64,000 nt of DNA from Vreelandella profundi (GCF_019722725.1 NZ_CP077941.1:248001-312000); one strand, 5' to 3'; shown: positions 23,844-34,391, counted from the stretch's first letter. The notes: generated by a model from the letters alone, not told the origin. Made by a program: numbers and translations.

Positions 23844-24154
23844 TTTCCTAGTAGCATGTAAGTAGAATAGATTGTCTTCTCATGTTGTTATTTGAATACA
23901 GTCAGGCCTGGCAAGTTTGGCCGTCACATGTTGTTAAGATGGTACCCAAGGTTTCTTTTAAAAAGCCCCTTCCAGTGAAGGGGCTTTTTGTTAGTAGCTT
24001 TTGGTTAGCCGGCGCTTTTGTGAACAAGAGTGCTTTAAAGCGGATGTCGTCCGGATAGCCGGAGGCACATTTCCGAGTAACGCCAATCAGTCGCCTCGCT
24101 TTTCTTATAACTCCTGGCCAGGTGTCTGATTCAACGGCTATAGGAGCTTTGTCT
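23844..24154 (+). other. metY-rimP leader region
   Basis: No gene is seen in these 311 bases. The stretch holds the terminator at 23960-23989 and, beyond it, sequence with short inverted repeats (for example CCGGATAGCCGGAGG near 24050) that may form the 5' leader of the nusA operon mRNA. No convincing second promoter was recognised. Confidence 0.4.
23960..23989 (+). terminator. Terminator after initiator tRNA
   Basis: AAAAAGCCCCTT-CCAGTG-AAGGGGCTTTTT: perfect 12-bp stem with T run, 117 bases after the tRNA and 165 before rimP. It can end tRNA transcripts or act as a partial terminator in the rimP-nusA leader. Confidence 0.9.
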
Positions 24155-24616
24155 GTGGCCACTAAACACGCTGCGCTTCATGCGCTGATCGAACCTGTCG
24201 TTGCCGCCATGGGCTTTGAACTATGGGGCATTGACCATCTTTCCCAGGGCAAAAACTCGCGGCTGGTAATTTATATCGAAAGCGAGAATGGCGTCAGCGT
24301 GGAAAATTGCGCAGATATTAGCCGCCAAGTCAGTGCCGTTATGGATGTGGAAGACCCCATTGCCGGTGAGTACCGGTTGGAAGTTTCCTCGCCAGGCATG
24401 GCACGCCCCCTGTATTCCCTGGATCAGTTTACCCGCTTTCAAGGTCACCACGTCGCGCTGAAACTGCGCACTGCCTTTGACGGGCGGCGCAAGTATCAAG
24501 GGCTGCTGGTGGGTGTTGAGGGAGATGAAGTGCTGTTACAGCTGGACGGCGAAGAGTACTGCTTTCCAATTGAAAGTATTGATTCTGCTCACATTGTACC
24601 GCAGTTCGACAATTGA
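24155..24616 (+). CDS. rimP: Ribosome maturation factor RimP
   Basis: RimP helps 30S subunit assembly. The GTG at 24155 is chosen. GGAG lies 9 bases upstream, and the resulting 153-residue protein (MATKHAALHALIEPVVAAMGFELWG) has family length; TTG at 24149 and GTG at 24122 are alternatives. The DUF150 pattern is clear: VENCADISRQVSAVMDVEDPI, then YRLEVSSPGMARPL. First gene of the nusA-infB operon. Confidence 0.95.
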   Translation: MATKHAALHALIEPVVAAMGFELWGIDHLSQGKNSRLVIYIESENGVSVENCADISRQVSAVMDVEDPIAGEYRLEVSSPGMARPLYSLDQFTRFQGHHVALKLRTAFDGRRKYQGLLVGVEGDEVLLQLDGEEYCFPIESIDSAHIVPQFDN

Positions 24617-24688
24617 CCGAGTGGCGGCGCTGCCGGCAGGCTGCCGGGGTGATGCACATAAGGATAGGTTTTCTGGCGAGGCATACGC

Positions 24689-26203
24689 ATGAGTAAAGAA
24701 ATTTTAATGGTCGTTGACGCGATCTCCAATGAGAAGGGCGTCCCGCGTGATGTCATCTTCGAAGCGGTAGAAGCCGCTCTTGCGAGCGCGTCACGCAAGC
24801 GTTTTGATAAAGAAGAAGCCAATGTGCGCGTGCATATTGATCGCCGCACCGGTGAGTACGAAACCTTCCGCTTCTGGACAGTCGTGGAAGATGATGAATT
24901 CGAAACGCCTGATTACGAAATTAAAGAGACCATCGCCGAGCAGCGCGATCCGCCGCTTAAGTTAGGCGACGTGGTTGAAAAAACCATCGAAAGTGCGTCT
25001 TTTGGCCGTATTGCCGCGCAGACCGCTAAGCAAGTGATCGTGCAAAAAGTGCGCGAGGCTGAGCGTGCAGAAGTGGTGCGTCAGTACGCTGATCGTGAAG
25101 GCGAGCTGGTTGCCGGTATTGTTAAAAAGACCACTCGTGATGGCCTAATCATCGATTTGGGCGAAAATGCGGAAGCATTTTTGCCACGCAATGAAATGAT
25201 TCACGGCGAGCGCTACCGCATGAACGAGCGGGTGCGTGCGCTGTTAGTTAAAGTAGATGCTGAGGCTCGCGGTGCACAGCTCCAGCTGTCGCGCACATGC
25301 CCTGAGTTCATTATTGAACTGTTTAAAATCGAAGTGCCTGAGATCGCTGAGCAGCTGATTGAGATCAAAGGCGCTGCGCGCGACCCCGGCTCACGCGCTA
25401 AAATTGCAGTAAAGACCAATGATCGTCGTATTGATCCCGTGGGTGCCTGTGTCGGCATGCGCGGTTCACGCGTTCAAGCCGTTTCATCTGAGCTGCAAAA
25501 TGAGCGTGTCGATATCGTGCTTTGGGACGACAACCCCGCTCAATTGGTGATCAACGCCATGGCGCCGGCCGACGTTGGGTCGATCCTGGTAGATGAAGAC
25601 GCTCACGCGATGGATGTGGCAGTGGCGCAAGATAATCTTGCCCAGGCCATTGGCCGTAGCGGTCAGAACGTGCGTTTGGCCTCTGAACTGACCGGCTGGC
25701 GTATCAACGTCATGACCGAAGAGGAAGCTGAGTCCAAGCGCGATCAAGAAATTGATAGCCTGGTCAACTCTTTTGTCCAGCACCTTGAAGTGGATGAAGA
25801 CGTTGCCCGCCTGTTGGTGGAAGAAGGGTTCACAACCCTAGAAGAAGTCGCCTACGTGCCGCTGGAAGAAATGCTCGAAATCGAAGAGTTCGATGAAGAT
25901 TTGGTCGAAGAGCTACGTGCACGTGCGAAAGACGAGCTGCTGACGATGGCGATTGCCTCGGAAGAAGCGCTAGACGGTGCCCAGCCAGCGGCCGATCTGC
26001 TGGAAATGGAAGGCATGGAGCGCCATCTGGCCTTCATTCTGGCCAGCCGCGGCATTGTTACCATGGAAGATCTCGCCGAGCAGTCTGTCGACGATCTGGT
26101 CGATATCGAGGAGTTGGACGAAGCGCGCGCAGCGGCATTGATCATGACTGCCCGTGCGCCCTGGTTTGAAGTCGATGACGCATCGGATTCGAACACACAG
26201 TAA
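24689..26203 (+). CDS. nusA: Transcription termination/antitermination factor NusA
   Basis: NusA binds RNA polymerase and modulates pausing, termination and rRNA antitermination. The 504 residues contain an N-terminal polymerase-binding domain (about 1-130), an S1 domain ([18 protein letters not shown]), two KH domains ([35 protein letters not shown]) and two acidic C-terminal repeats (residues 360-495). The C-terminal pair is typical of gammaproteobacteria. It is encoded between rimP and infB in the universal order. Confidence 0.98.
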   Translation: MSKEILMVVDAISNEKGVPRDVIFEAVEAALASASRKRFDKEEANVRVHIDRRTGEYETFRFWTVVEDDEFETPDYEIKETIAEQRDPPLKLGDVVEKTIESASFGRIAAQTAKQVIVQKVREAERAEVVRQYADREGELVAGIVKKTTRDGLIIDLGENAEAFLPRNEMIHGERYRMNERVRALLVKVDAEARGAQLQLSRTCPEFIIELFKIEVPEIAEQLIEIKGAARDPGSRAKIAVKTNDRRIDPVGACVGMRGSRVQAVSSELQNERVDIVLWDDNPAQLVINAMAPADVGSILVDEDAHAMDVAVAQDNLAQAIGRSGQNVRLASELTGWRINVMTEEEAESKRDQEIDSLVNSFVQHLEVDEDVARLLVEEGFTTLEEVAYVPLEEMLEIEEFDEDLVEELRARAKDELLTMAIASEEALDGAQPAADLLEMEGMERHLAFILASRGIVTMEDLAEQSVDDLVDIEELDEARAAALIMTARAPWFEVDDASDSNTQ

Positions 26204-26230
26204 ACAGGTCTCGGGCTGAGGAGGGTCACT

Positions 26231-28798
26231 ATGTCAGATATGACAGTTAAAGATTTCGCAGTAAAGGTGGGCCGTGATGCGCCCCGCCTATTAGAACAAA
26301 TGAAAGAAGCGGGTTTGAAGCACGCTTCTGAAAGCGATGCTGTGTCTGAAGAAGATAAGCAAAAGCTGCTGAGTTTTTTGCAGAAAAGCCACGGCGGTAG
26401 TGATACGGCTGAAGCAGGTAAAAATCGCATCACGCTGACGCGTAAAACACGCAGTCGCATCAATACCGGCGAGCGCGGCAAAACCATCGAAGTGCAGGTA
26501 CGTAAAAAGAAAACTTACGTTAAAAGCGCTGAAAATGAAAAGCCGAAAGCGGCCGAGCCAAGCTACACCGGCCCGCGCCAGCTGGTAGGCGATATGGCTG
26601 AGGCCGAAGCTGAGCGTAAAGTGTTGAATGCTCGCCAGGCTGAAGAGAAAGCCGCCGCGCAGAAAGCCCAGGCAGCTAAAACCGCTGAAGAAGCCGCTAG
26701 TAAGAAAGCCGCTGACGCTAAGCCGAAAGCACCTGCTGCCGCGAAAGCGCCGGCGACGCCTGATATCGAAGTGCCGAATCTTGAAATCGACGACGCGCCG
26801 TCGGGTGAAGATATGCCGCCAGCGCCGCCGAAAGAAGGCCGCACTGACCGTCGTACTGCTCCGCCTAAGAAAGCGGCAGCGAAGAAAGGCCGTCGTGACG
26901 ATGAAGATCGTGGCGATCGCGAAGAGCGTAAACGCGGTGGCGCCGGCAAGAAAGTAAAACGTGCCGAGCAGCGTCGCGGTGGTCGCCGTGGTGGCAATCA
27001 GACTGGCAATGGCAAGCATGCTTTCCAAAAGCCGACCCAGCCGATCGTGCGTGAAGTGTCGATCCCTGAGTCTATCAGCGTGGCGGAATTGGCCGACAAA
27101 ATGTCGATCAAGGCCAACGAAGTTATCAAAGCCATGTTCAACATGGGCGCAGCGGTCACCATCAACCAAACCATTGATCAAGATACAGCAGCGATCGTGG
27201 TAGAAGAGATGGGCCATACGCCGAAGCTCGTGAAAGATGACGCGCTGGAAACGGAAATGCTGGAAGGCATCTCCTACGAAGGCGAAGAAATTACGCGTTC
27301 GCCCGTCGTTACCGTCATGGGTCACGTTGACCACGGTAAAACCTCGCTGCTGGATTATATCCGTAAAGCGAAGGTCGCCACCGGTGAAGCGGGTGGTATT
27401 ACCCAGCACATCGGTGCCTACCACGTGGAAGATAACCACGGCGGTGTGACCTTCCTGGATACTCCTGGCCACGCGGCGTTTACCGCTATGCGTGCCCGCG
27501 GTGCCAAGGCGACTGACGTCGTTATCCTGGTCGTAGCTGCGGACGATGGCGTGATGCCTCAGACGATTGAGGCTATCGAGCACTCTAAAGCCGCTGAAGT
27601 ACCGATGGTGGTGGCGGTGAACAAGATCGATAAGCAGGGTATTGATCTGGACCGCATCAAAAACGAGCTTTCCCAGCACGGCGTGATCTCTGAAGAGTGG
27701 GGCGGTGATACCCAGTTTGTTCACGTGTCTGCTAAGACAGGTGAAGGCATGGAAGAGCTGCTGGAAGCGATCCAGCTGGCCTCCGAAGTGCTTGAGCTAA
27801 AAGCCGTGCCTTCTGCGCCCGGTAAAGGTGTGGTAGTTGAGTCACGCCTTGATAAAGGTCGTGGTCCGGTCGCTACCGTGCTGGTTCAAAACGGTACGCT
27901 CAAGAAGGGTGATATCGTTCTAGCAGGCCTGCACTATGGTCGTGTCCGTGCGTTGACCAACGAACTTGCCCAGCAAGTTGATTCGGTTGGCCCGGCTATG
28001 CCGGTAGAAATTCAGGGCTTGGGCGGCACGCCGGATGCCGGTGATGATTTCATGGTAGTGGCCGACGAGAAGAAAGCGCGTGAAGTCGCTAACTTCCGCC
28101 AGGGCAAATACCGCGAAGTGCGCCTAGCGCGTCAGCAGAAGGCCAAGCTGGAGAACATGTTCAGCCAGATGGGCCAAGACGTAGTGGCCAAGGTCAATAT
28201 CGTCCTCAAAGCCGACGTTCAAGGTTCACTGGAAGCAATCAAAGGTGCCTTGGAAGAGCTCTCAACGGAAGAAGTTGAAGTGGCCGTGGTGTCCTCGGGT
28301 GTTGGTGGTATCACCGGTACCGATGCCAACCTGGCGCTAGCGTCTGAAGCCATCGTTGTCGGCTTTAACGTCCGTGCTGACGCCGCTGCCCGTGAGATTA
28401 TCGAGCGTGAAGGCTTGGATCTACGCTACTACAGCGTCATCTACCACTTGATCGATGAGGTCAAACAGGCGATGAGCGGTATGCTCGCACCTGAGTGGAA
28501 AGAAGAAATCGTGGGTATTGCTGAAGTGCGCGATGTGTTCCGTGCACCGAAGATTGGCGCGATTGCCGGCTGTATGGTTATTGAAGGCAGCGTGCATCGT
28601 AATAAGAAGATTCGCGTACTGCGTGATGACGTCGTTATTTACGAAGGTGAGCTCGAATCGCTGCGTCGCTTCAAAGATGATGTACAAGAAGTGCGCAACG
28701 GTATGGAGTGTGGCATCGGCGTGAAGAACTACAACGATGTTCAAGTCGGCGACAAGATTGAAGTCTTCGACCAAGTGAAGGTCGAGCGTAGCCTGTAA
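26231..28798 (+). CDS. infB: Translation initiation factor IF-2
   Basis: GTPase that brings initiator tRNA to the 30S subunit and promotes subunit joining. The 855-residue protein has an N-terminal IF2_N domain, a long low-complexity Lys/Ala/Glu/Arg-rich linker (about 100-260) and a second IF2_N domain ([25 protein letters not shown]). The G domain has G1 GHVDHGKT, G3 DTPGH and G4 NKID, and the C-terminal tRNA-binding domain is complete. The linker drives long antisense open frames that are not genes. Confidence 0.98.
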   Translation: MSDMTVKDFAVKVGRDAPRLLEQMKEAGLKHASESDAVSEEDKQKLLSFLQKSHGGSDTAEAGKNRITLTRKTRSRINTGERGKTIEVQVRKKKTYVKSAENEKPKAAEPSYTGPRQLVGDMAEAEAERKVLNARQAEEKAAAQKAQAAKTAEEAASKKAADAKPKAPAAAKAPATPDIEVPNLEIDDAPSGEDMPPAPPKEGRTDRRTAPPKKAAAKKGRRDDEDRGDREERKRGGAGKKVKRAEQRRGGRRGGNQTGNGKHAFQKPTQPIVREVSIPESISVAELADKMSIKANEVIKAMFNMGAAVTINQTIDQDTAAIVVEEMGHTPKLVKDDALETEMLEGISYEGEEITRSPVVTVMGHVDHGKTSLLDYIRKAKVATGEAGGITQHIGAYHVEDNHGGVTFLDTPGHAAFTAMRARGAKATDVVILVVAADDGVMPQTIEAIEHSKAAEVPMVVAVNKIDKQGIDLDRIKNELSQHGVISEEWGGDTQFVHVSAKTGEGMEELLEAIQLASEVLELKAVPSAPGKGVVVESRLDKGRGPVATVLVQNGTLKKGDIVLAGLHYGRVRALTNELAQQVDSVGPAMPVEIQGLGGTPDAGDDFMVVADEKKAREVANFRQGKYREVRLARQQKAKLENMFSQMGQDVVAKVNIVLKADVQGSLEAIKGALEELSTEEVEVAVVSSGVGGITGTDANLALASEAIVVGFNVRADAAAREIIEREGLDLRYYSVIYHLIDEVKQAMSGMLAPEWKEEIVGIAEVRDVFRAPKIGAIAGCMVIEGSVHRNKKIRVLRDDVVIYEGELESLRRFKDDVQEVRNGMECGIGVKNYNDVQVGDKIEVFDQVKVERSL

Positions 28799-28816
28799 GG
28801 TTACGAGGAGCTAATC

Positions 28817-29257
28817 ATGCGCGAATTTAAGCGTACCGACCGGGTAGCCGACCAGCTCCAAAAGGAGCTGGCGGTACTTATTCAACGCGAAGTGAAAGAC
28901 CCGCGCTTAGGCATGGTCACGGTCAGCGGTGTCACCGTTAGCCGCGACCTTGGCTACTCCGATGTATATGTCACCCTACTGGGTGAGCAGGAGCCTGAGC
29001 GTATTAAAGAGAATCTGCAGGTACTTAAACGTGCCGCTGGTTTTCTAAGAAGCCAAATTGCTAAGCGCATCAAGCTGCGTCATGTTCCGGAGCTGCGCTT
29101 TCATTTCGATGAAAGCGTGGTTCGTGGTCAGCATCTCTCCTCATTAATTGATGAGGCGGTGACGACTGACCGCGCGCGCTATCAGGACGATGGCGATGAC
29201 GATTATCAAGACAGTGACCAAGACAGCGGCACCGAGCAAAGTGAGGAAACTCGCTAG
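28817..29257 (+). CDS. rbfA: 30S ribosome-binding factor RbfA
   Basis: RbfA binds immature 30S subunits and aids 16S 5'-end processing and cold adaptation. The KH-like core (about residues 1-112) shows RTDRVADQLQKELAVLIQRE and VYVTLLGEQEP, then ELRFHFDESV. A 30-residue Asp/Gln/Ser-rich tail follows, in keeping with the acidic proteome of a halophile. A TACGAGGAGC ribosome site precedes the ATG. The last base of its TAG stop is the first base of the truB GTG start. Confidence 0.96.
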   Translation: MREFKRTDRVADQLQKELAVLIQREVKDPRLGMVTVSGVTVSRDLGYSDVYVTLLGEQEPERIKENLQVLKRAAGFLRSQIAKRIKLRHVPELRFHFDESVVRGQHLSSLIDEAVTTDRARYQDDGDDDYQDSDQDSGTEQSEETR

Positions 29258-30177
29258 TGGCACGTCAACGTCGCGGCTTGCCGGTTAACGGCGTACTGCT
29301 GCTGGATAAGCCCAAAGGGCTTTCCAGCAATCATGCGCTGCAGCGTGTTCGTCGTTTGTTTCAGGCCCAAAAAGCCGGTCATACGGGCACCTTAGATCCG
29401 ATGGCAACCGGCTTATTGCCGATTTGCTTAGGAGAAGCTACCAAGTTTTCATCGCATTTGCTGGAAGCCGATAAGGTATATCGCACGCGTGTAGAGCTTG
29501 GCGTGATGACCGATACCGGCGATGCAGAAGGCAGGATTATTGCGCAGCATGACGTACCCAGTTTAACCACCGATGACGTGGAAGCAGTGCTGACACGCTT
29601 TCGTGGTGAGATTGACCAAGTGCCGCCCATGTATTCTGCCCTCAAGCATCAGGGCAAAAAGCTTTATGAGCTGGCCCGCGAAGGCAAGCACGTAGAGCGT
29701 GCAGCGCGGCGTGTAAGCGTGTATGATGCGCGCCTATTATCGTTTGACGGCACTGCTTTTGAGCTGGAAGTAAGCTGCAGTAAAGGCACTTACATCCGCA
29801 CGTTAGCTGAAGATATTGGCCAAGCGTTGGGCTGTGGTGCGCACATCAGCCAGTTAAGAAGGCTTAAAACAGGGCCTTTTTTAGCCGACGCGATGTGGAC
29901 ACTAGAGGCGCTAGAAGCATTGGCCGATCAGGCCGCTTTGGAAGCTGAGCTAATGCCGGTGGATGTGTTGGTCAATCACTTACCGTCATTAACGGTAGAT
30001 GACATCGCGCATTCGCGTTTGGCCTATGGCCAGCCCGTTACGCTCGAAACCGGCGCCTTAGCCCCGGACGACGTAGCCAGACTTTATTATGCCGAGACGT
30101 TTATCGGCCTTGGTGTAGTGAAAGGTGCCCAGGAAGTAGCGCCTAAGCGACTGTTAAGTACCGTCGCTATCTCGTAA
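29257..30177 (+). CDS. truB: tRNA pseudouridine(55) synthase TruB
   Basis: Makes pseudouridine 55 in the T-loop of tRNAs. The GTG start at 29257 overlaps the rbfA stop by one base (TAGTG), so the two are coupled. The protein (306 residues) begins RGLPVNGVLLLDKPKGLSSN. The catalytic Asp lies in GHTGTLDPMATGLLP, with the KVYR, PPMYSALKHQGKKLYELAREG and SKGTYIRTLAEDIG motifs. C-terminal PUA-like part is present. Confidence 0.97.
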   Translation: MARQRRGLPVNGVLLLDKPKGLSSNHALQRVRRLFQAQKAGHTGTLDPMATGLLPICLGEATKFSSHLLEADKVYRTRVELGVMTDTGDAEGRIIAQHDVPSLTTDDVEAVLTRFRGEIDQVPPMYSALKHQGKKLYELAREGKHVERAARRVSVYDARLLSFDGTAFELEVSCSKGTYIRTLAEDIGQALGCGAHISQLRRLKTGPFLADAMWTLEALEALADQAALEAELMPVDVLVNHLPSLTVDDIAHSRLAYGQPVTLETGALAPDDVARLYYAETFIGLGVVKGAQEVAPKRLLSTVAIS

Positions 30178-30370
30178 ACAGCGTTGCAAGGATGCCGCCG
30201 TCTACGTAAAAAATGGTAAGACGAAGATAGTACGATGAAAATAGAACGAGCAAGAACGTAAGGCGAGTATTGCAATTCGCAAATTGTAAGTCGCAAACAG
30301 TAGATTGAGACTGCAAATATGCGTGGTCTCACCCATTCATTTTTAGGCATATTGCTTACTGGAGATACAG
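30178..30370 (+). other. rpsO leader region
   Basis: This 193-base purine-rich gap has a 6-bp stem (TGAGAC/GTCTCA, about 30305-30331) and a duplicated TCGCAAA motif shortly upstream of the rpsO ribosome site. S15 regulates its own mRNA in several bacteria through structured leaders, so this stretch may hold such a site. No gene is seen. Confidence 0.3.
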
Positions 30371-30640
30371 ATGGCTTTAACCGCTGAGAAGAAGGCCGAG
30401 ATCGTCACCGAATACGGCCGCGGCGATAACGATACCGGTTCCCCTGAAGTGCAGGTTGCACTGCTGAGCGCCAACATCAATGGCCTGCAGGATCACTTCA
30501 AGACCAACAAGCAGGATCACCACTCACGTCGTGGTCTGATCCGCATGGTTAACCAGCGTCGTAAGCTGCTGGATTACCTAAAGCGTAAAGATTTCGAACG
30601 CTATCAGTCTCTGATTCAGCGTTTAGGTCTTCGCCGCTAA
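30371..30640 (+). CDS. rpsO: 30S ribosomal protein S15
   Basis: Primary 16S rRNA-binding protein of the 30S platform. The 89-residue length is exact for the family. Signature residues are clear: [13 protein letters not shown] segment [36 protein letters not shown], and [35 protein letters not shown] ribosome site precedes it. In most relatives pnp comes next; here a cassette intervenes. Confidence 0.98.
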   Translation: MALTAEKKAEIVTEYGRGDNDTGSPEVQVALLSANINGLQDHFKTNKQDHHSRRGLIRMVNQRRKLLDYLKRKDFERYQSLIQRLGLRR

Positions 30641-30661
30641 GCTTTACTGGCAAAGATTGAG

Positions 30662-30693
30662 AAACGGGCAGCTCCTTGTGAGCTGCCCGTTTT
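30662..30693 (+). terminator. rpsO terminator, first copy of a 32-bp direct repeat
   Basis: AAACGGGCAGCTC-CTTGT-GAGCTGCCCGTTTT forms an 11-12 bp stem with a T run. The same 32 bases recur exactly at 32082-32113, on the far side of the SGNH-hydrolase gene. Confidence 0.9.
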
Positions 30694-30743
30694 GCGTTGG
30701 GAGGTAGGTCATTGAGTGTCAGTGTCAGTGTGCGGAAACCTGC

Positions 30744-30808
30744 ACAAACGTCGATTTTAATCGTGCGGATTCCCAGCCATTGGCGGGTGTGGGCCTTTCG
30801 ACGTTTGT
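30744..30808. repeat. Inverted repeat between rpsO and the SGNH gene
   Basis: ACAAACGTCGA (30744-30754) and TCGACGTTTGT (30798-30808) are perfect 11-bp inverted copies with a 43-base centre. They lie in the 314-base gap 30641-30954, which otherwise holds only the rpsO terminator and AT-rich sequence before the next gene. It could be a regulator site or RNA stem. Confidence 0.55.
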
Positions 30809-30954
30809 CGCGTGCAAAATTTTTAACTGTTTGAAATAAAGAAGTAAAGAAGTGGACGGAATGTAGTTTGCAAAAGTGTTTGTGAGGTACTGAGGTGTCT
30901 GGACGTAATACACCCTAGATTTTACAAACGACTCCGTGGATGGAAATAACACCA

Positions 30955-31749
30955 ATGAAAACACCCCTCGCCAGCATTGGCATTCTTGCGATAACCGCGC
31001 TAATCCCAGCTTCAGCTATGGCCGACACCGAAAACCAGTCCAATGCCCTCGGCTCACCAAACCCGCAGCAAATCCTTTACGTAGGCAATAGTTACCAGTA
31101 CTACAACAACAGCCTGCACAACTACGTCAAGCGTATGGCGGAAGCCGCCTACCCGGATACTGCTGATCAGCTCAAGAGCAAGTCTGTGACCATTTCAGGC
31201 GCTTATCTATCGCAGCACGAAGTAAAAAGCTATCTGTTCCCCGGGGTCTTGGGGTTTCCTAACCCGTTTGATGTTGTTGTCCTACAGGGGCACAGCGCGG
31301 CTGCATTGAGCGACGAGAAGCAGCAGGAATTTCGTGATGCTGTTCTGCGGCATCATAATGCCATTGAGGCGACGGGGGCAGAAACCGTGCTCTACATGAC
31401 GCCTGCCTACAGTGAAGATCATGATAGTTACGATGCCGGCATGACCGACAAGATCGAAGAGCTGTATACCTCTATGGGTAATCAGATCGGCGCTCCGGTG
31501 ATTCCCGTCGGACTTGCTTTTCAAAATGCCTACGAGCAACGCCCAGAGTTGGCCTTGCATGTTGATTACGACGGCAGCCATCCCTCGGCAGAAGGCAGCT
31601 ATCTAGCCGCTGCCACCGTGTTTGCCACGTTTTATGACAAATCGGTAGTCGGTAATCCTTACACTTACTATGGCCGTATCGACGAAGATACGGCGGCCTT
31701 TTTGCAGCAGGTCGCCGAAGACACGGTAGCCGAGTACAACCGCCGCTAA
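30955..31749 (+). CDS. Secreted SGNH-hydrolase-like protein
   Basis: A 264-residue protein with a Sec signal peptide (MKTPLASIGILAITALIPASAMA, cleavage near residue 23). The mature part opens with ILYVGNSYQYYNNSLHNYV, resembling block I of SGNH/GDSL esterases with Ser in GNSY. It contains VVLQGHSAAAL and ends with DYDGSHPSAEGSYLAAAT, a DxxH-type catalytic block V. It is probably an esterase or lipase-like hydrolase acting in the periplasm or outside; the substrate is unknown. ATG 30955 is preferred because the signal peptide starts there; ATG 30940 would add five residues. It is enclosed by two identical terminators. Confidence 0.75.
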   Translation: MKTPLASIGILAITALIPASAMADTENQSNALGSPNPQQILYVGNSYQYYNNSLHNYVKRMAEAAYPDTADQLKSKSVTISGAYLSQHEVKSYLFPGVLGFPNPFDVVVLQGHSAAALSDEKQQEFRDAVLRHHNAIEATGAETVLYMTPAYSEDHDSYDAGMTDKIEELYTSMGNQIGAPVIPVGLAFQNAYEQRPELALHVDYDGSHPSAEGSYLAAATVFATFYDKSVVGNPYTYYGRIDEDTAAFLQQVAEDTVAEYNRR

Positions 31750-32081
31750 CGCGATAATACCCAAGCCTTGTTTAGTGAATGCCTACTGCCTGGGTGCATC
31801 GACTGCTGGCCTGCACTTCTATCTGAGTGCGTTGATTACAAGCTGGGCTACGATCTGCTAAACAACTCTGTCAGCACGCGTGATGCCTATATATCTAGCC
31901 TATTTAGTCGGGCGCGGGTGATGCTTAATTACACGCTCTGGGACACCCATAATCGTTCTGTCTCCTTCAGGGGGCCAGATGATGGCGATACGCTCTCCGC
32001 TCTATTGCAGTTAGTGTTCTAATAAGGTCGCTTACAATGTTCCAAAGGGTGGCGTACGCCACAAAGTTTTATCCGTATGAC
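31750..32081 (+). other. Intergenic stretch with a doubtful 84-codon frame and a palindrome
   Basis: An open frame runs from 31768 to 32022 but has no ribosome site and no recognisable family, so it is not called as a gene. GTGGCGTACGCCAC at 32049-32062 is a perfect 14-bp palindrome. The stretch belongs to the cassette between the duplicated terminators. Confidence 0.35.
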
Positions 32082-32116
32082 AAACGGGCAGCTCCTTGTG
32101 AGCTGCCCGTTTTTTA
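32082..32116 (+). terminator. Second copy of the rpsO-type terminator
   Basis: Exact repeat of the 32 bases at 30662-30693, with a longer T run (T6). It ends the SGNH transcript and precedes pnp by 125 bases. Duplication of a whole terminator suggests it was copied when the cassette was inserted. Confidence 0.9.
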
Positions 32117-32240
32117 TGTATTGGCTTGCCTAAAGAGGGAACTGGTAGCCCTATCGCGTTCCAGCGCCTAGAATGGTATCGAGTCAAAACGACCTAAACG
32201 AATAGACAAGTAGATATTGATAATGCTGAAGGAAGTCGCT

Positions 32241-34391
32241 GTGAATCCGGTAAAGAAAACATTCCAGTACGGTCGTAGCACCGTCACGCTCGAAACCGGG
32301 CGTATCGCTCGCCAGGCTAGCGGCGCTGTCATGGTTACTATGGACGACACTGTCGTGCTATGTACCGTGGTCGCCAGAAAAGAAGCTAACCCGAGCCAGC
32401 CCTTTTTCCCCCTCTCGGTACATTACCAAGAGAAAACCTACGCGGTGGGTAAAATTCCTGGCGGCTTCTTCAAGCGTGAAGGGCGACCCACTGAAAAAGA
32501 GACGCTGACCTCGCGTCTGATTGATCGCCCCATTCGCCCGCTGTTCCCTAAAGGCTTTATGAACGAAGTGCAGGTCGTCTGTACCGTTCTTTCTACCGAT
32601 CGCAACCACGATCCGGATATTGCTGCACTGCTGGGTACTTCAGCAGCGCTGAGTATCTCTGGCGTGCCTTTTAAAGGCCCGATTGGCGCTGCGCGCGTTG
32701 GCTTTAACGAAGAGCAGGGCTATTTCCTCAACCCGACGGTTGAAGAGCTGGCGACCTCTGAGCTCGACATGGTCGTTGCCGGTACTGAAAAAGCCGTATT
32801 GATGGTTGAGTCTGAAGCCAAAGAACTGCTTGAAGATGAAATGCTCGGCGCCGTGCTGTTTGGCCACCAGGAAATGCAGGTCGCGATTACGGCGATCAAT
32901 GAACTGGTCGCCGAAGCAGGCAAGCCACGCTGGGAGTGGAAGGCCGCTCAAGAAAATGCGGAATTAAAAGCTGCCATGAGCGATGCGTTTGAAGGCAAGG
33001 TAGGCGATGCTTATCGCATTACCGATAAAATGCAGCGTCAGGATGCGCTAGCGGCGCTGAAAGATCAGGCGGTTGAGCAGCTGGTCGCCGTTGAAGGCGA
33101 GCCTGTTAACGATAAGTTTACTAAAGATGAAGTGAAAGGTGCTTTCGCGGGTCTTGAAAAACGCGTCGTGCGCTCACGTGTGGTCAAGGGCGAGCCGCGT
33201 ATTGACGGTCGTGATAACCAAACGGTGCGCCCGCTGGCCATCGAAGTGGGTGTGCTGCCGAAGACTCACGGTTCGGCCGTATTTACTCGCGGTGAAACGC
33301 AGGCCATTGCCATTGCCACGCTGGGCACGCTGCGTGACTCTCAGCTGATTGAGTCGTTGGAAGGCGAGCGTAAAGACCGCTTTATGCTGCACTACAACTT
33401 CCCTCCTTATTCGGTTGGTGAAGCTGGCTTCATGGGTGGTCCGAAGCGTCGCGAAATCGGTCACGGCCGCTTAGCGCGCCGCGGCGTTCAGGCAATGCTG
33501 CCTTCTGCTGACGTTTTCCCGTATACCATCCGCGTGGTATCTGAAATCACCGAGTCTAACGGCTCAAGCTCAATGGCTTCAGTCTGTGGCTCTTCATTGG
33601 CCCTGATGGATGCAGGCGTACCGCTGAAAGCGCCGGTAGCCGGTATTGCCATGGGCTTGGTGAAAGATGCTGACGGCTTTGCAGTATTGACCGATATCCT
33701 GGGTGACGAAGACCACCTCGGCGATATGGACTTTAAAGTCGCCGGTTCTGAAGAGGGCATTACTGCCCTGCAGATGGACATCAAGATCGAAGGCATCAAC
33801 GAAGAGATTATGGAGCTGGCACTGCAGCAAGCACTGGCTGCGCGGCTGAGTATTCTTGAGCAAATGAATGTCGTGATCAGCCAGAGCCGCACCGATGTCT
33901 CTGACAACGCACCGTCCATGGCGACGATCAAAATCGATCCTGACAAAATCCGTGATGTCATTGGTAAAGGCGGTGCGACGATTCGCAAAATTTGCGAAGA
34001 CACCGGCGCCTCGATCGATCTTGATGATGATGGCACCGTGCGTATTTACGCGGAAGACAAAGCCGCCGCGAAGCGTGCCATTGATACCGTGCTGGCAATT
34101 ACCGCTGAAGCGGAAATTGGCAAGCTCTACAACGGTAAGGTCGTACGTATTGCTGACTTCGGTGCCTTTGTGAACATCATGCCGGGTACCGATGGTCTGG
34201 TGCACATCTCGCAGATCGTTGCTGAGCGTGTTAACAACGTGCGCGACTTCTTGAACGAAGGCGATGACGTGATCGTGAAAGTGCTCGATATCGACAACCG
34301 CAATCGCGTGAAGCTGTCGATGAAAGAGATCACCGAAGAAGAGAAGACTGCTTTCGCAGCGCAAGAAGCGGAAACTGATACTACGATTTAA
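32241..34391 (+). CDS. pnp: Polyribonucleotide nucleotidyltransferase (PNPase)
   Basis: 3'-5' phosphorolytic exoribonuclease of the RNA degradosome. The GTG at 32241 is chosen because it yields the family start [20 protein letters not shown] and is preceded by AAGGAAG; an ATG in frame at 32223 would add six residues. The 716 residues hold two RNase PH domains, a KH domain ([19 protein letters not shown]) and an S1 domain ([28 protein letters not shown]). The RNase PH active-site segment [15 protein letters not shown] is intact. Confidence 0.98.
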   Translation: MNPVKKTFQYGRSTVTLETGRIARQASGAVMVTMDDTVVLCTVVARKEANPSQPFFPLSVHYQEKTYAVGKIPGGFFKREGRPTEKETLTSRLIDRPIRPLFPKGFMNEVQVVCTVLSTDRNHDPDIAALLGTSAALSISGVPFKGPIGAARVGFNEEQGYFLNPTVEELATSELDMVVAGTEKAVLMVESEAKELLEDEMLGAVLFGHQEMQVAITAINELVAEAGKPRWEWKAAQENAELKAAMSDAFEGKVGDAYRITDKMQRQDALAALKDQAVEQLVAVEGEPVNDKFTKDEVKGAFAGLEKRVVRSRVVKGEPRIDGRDNQTVRPLAIEVGVLPKTHGSAVFTRGETQAIAIATLGTLRDSQLIESLEGERKDRFMLHYNFPPYSVGEAGFMGGPKRREIGHGRLARRGVQAMLPSADVFPYTIRVVSEITESNGSSSMASVCGSSLALMDAGVPLKAPVAGIAMGLVKDADGFAVLTDILGDEDHLGDMDFKVAGSEEGITALQMDIKIEGINEEIMELALQQALAARLSILEQMNVVISQSRTDVSDNAPSMATIKIDPDKIRDVIGKGGATIRKICEDTGASIDLDDDGTVRIYAEDKAAAKRAIDTVLAITAEAEIGKLYNGKVVRIADFGAFVNIMPGTDGLVHISQIVAERVNNVRDFLNEGDDVIVKVLDIDNRNRVKLSMKEITEEEKTAFAAQEAETDTTI

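Noticed and set aside
26291..27724. 477-codon open frame on the minus strand inside infB
   Set aside because: It mirrors the GC-rich coding frame of a clearly conserved IF-2 gene. The product has low-complexity Arg/Phe-rich sequence, and there is no ribosome site or family match.
31768..32022. 84-codon frame after the SGNH gene
   Set aside because: No ribosome site, no recognisable motif, irregular composition; left as unexplained intergenic sequence.
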